From: ZC4RG17 sp035304485
GTDB taxonomy: Bacteria; Actinomycetota; Acidimicrobiia; Spongiisociales; ZC4RG35
DNA: 6,916 nt
Direction of reading: 5' to 3'
Assembly: GCA_035304485.1 (NCBI GenBank)
Contig: DATGPZ010000288.1
Location: 1-6,916 of the forward strand
The position numbers and the translations under genes are program-made. A model generated the notes under the pieces. It did not search any database, was not told the origin of the DNA, and saw only the letters and a list, made by a program, of their open reading frames with translations. Shown piece by piece: positions 6,402-6,916 of the stretch (position 1 is the stretch's first letter; each line of letters opens with the position of its first letter).

Positions 6402-6916
6402 TCGCCTTACCTCCCTGGCTGTCGCGGATCCTCGGATCGATGAGCACGTAGGCGATATCGAGGAGGAAATTCATCACCAGGATCATCAGGAGAATGACGA
6501 GGATGAGAGACTGAACGACGATCACTTCTCGCCCGAGCACCGAAGTGACGAGGAGCCGCCCGATGCCCGGGATCACGAATACGTTCTCGATTACGACCGT
6601 CCCGGCGAGCAACGACCCCAACTGCAGGGTGCCGACCGTCACGAGGGAAACCGAAGCGTTTCGAACCCCATGGACGAGGGCCGCCCCCCGGCGAGTCCTC
6701 CCCTTGGCACGAGCGGTCCGGATGAAGTCTTCGCCCATCACGTCCAACATCGCCGACCGCACGTAGCGGGTGAGCACTGACGTGATGCCCAGTGAGAGCG
6801 CCACGATCGGCATCGCAAGCTGGCGTAGTGAGGCGCCCAGATCCTCGAAAGGAGAGGTGAACCCTCCCGTCGGCAGCCAGCCGAGCCGTATGCCGAAGAT
6901 CACGACCAGCATGAGG
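6394..6916 (-). CDS. ABC transporter permease, DppB/OppB type, 5' partial
   Basis: This is the C-terminal half of the first inner-membrane permease; about 173 residues are visible against a usual 310-340. The frame is open to the right edge, and the first ATG (6912) lies inside a membrane segment just before the conserved RLGWLPTGG, so it is not the real start. Visible features, counted from the first complete codon, are the GWLPTGG extracytoplasmic turn (12-18), a hydrophobic segment at about 34-48, the EAA loop from EDFIRTARAKG (62-72) to HGVRN (82-86), then GTVVIENVFVIPGIGRLL (105-122), a long hydrophobic segment at about 131-159, and the closing DPRIR (160-164). All are hallmarks of DppB/OppB. 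It pairs with the DppC-type permease to form the membrane channel. The rest of the gene, and probably the solute-binding protein, should lie to the right of the window. Confidence 0.95.
   Translation of the reverse strand, partial: LMLVVIFGIRLGWLPTGGFTSPFEDLGASLRQLAMPIVALSLGITSVLTRYVRSAMLDVMGEDFIRTARAKGRTRRGAALVHGVRNASVSLVTVGTLQLGSLLAGTVVIENVFVIPGIGRLLVTSVLGREVIVVQSLILVILLMILVMNFLLDIAYVLIDPRIRDSQGGKAIV
6409..6416 (-). promoter_or_regulatory. Strong ribosome binding site deciding a TTG start
   Basis: On the - strand this reads AGGGAGGT, close to the ideal Shine-Dalgarno, with a 7-base spacer to TTG at 6401. It lies inside the last codons of the upstream permease gene and supports the rare start codon and re-initiation across the 8-base overlap. 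Confidence 0.75.

Noticed and set aside
3714..6916. Assignment of the importer as strictly dipeptide, nickel or oligopeptide specific
   Set aside because: Permease and ATPase sequences of this family do not fix the substrate, and the binding protein that would do so is not in the window.

Overview
This window is GC-rich bacterial DNA (about 60 % G+C by eye) and almost entirely coding. A luciferase-like F420-type oxidoreductase and frequent GTG/TTG/C/G-ending codons fit a high-GC actinobacterial or Chloroflexota-like lineage. Only general features support this, so the taxon is a guess. There are no RNA genes, mobile elements, CRISPR arrays or long repeats, and no gene-free stretch longer than about 50 bases.

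The layout is two convergent gene sets. On the + strand, from the left edge: an SMP-30/gluconolactonase-family lactonase (5' end outside the window), then 19 bases later a luciferase-like, probably F420-dependent oxidoreductase. On the - strand, reading leftward from the right edge: the C-terminal half of an inner-membrane permease (DppB/OppB type), a second permease (DppC/OppC type), two ABC ATPases (DppD and DppF types), a zinc-type medium-chain alcohol dehydrogenase, and a stand-alone CBM9-like protein. The four transporter genes overlap end to end. A 52-base gap precedes the dehydrogenase, and only 2 bases separate the dehydrogenase from the CBM9-like gene. The two convergent sets overlap by 8 bases at their 3' ends. 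Neither set shows its promoter, so both start outside the window. No substrate-binding protein or regulator is visible.

Read together, this looks like a catabolic island: a peptide/oligosaccharide-type ABC importer with two oxidoreductases, a lactonase and a carbohydrate-binding-like protein. The lactonase and CBM9-like protein make a sugar or glycoside substrate more plausible than a peptide, since some Dpp/Opp-annotated importers carry oligosaccharides. That assignment is inference.

The most unusual molecular details are in the dehydrogenase, where the usual catalytic-zinc histidine is an aspartate (D62) and the second-shell aspartate is a cysteine (C43), and in the CBM9-like protein, which has no visible secretion signal. 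I see no clearly novel defence or mobile system here.
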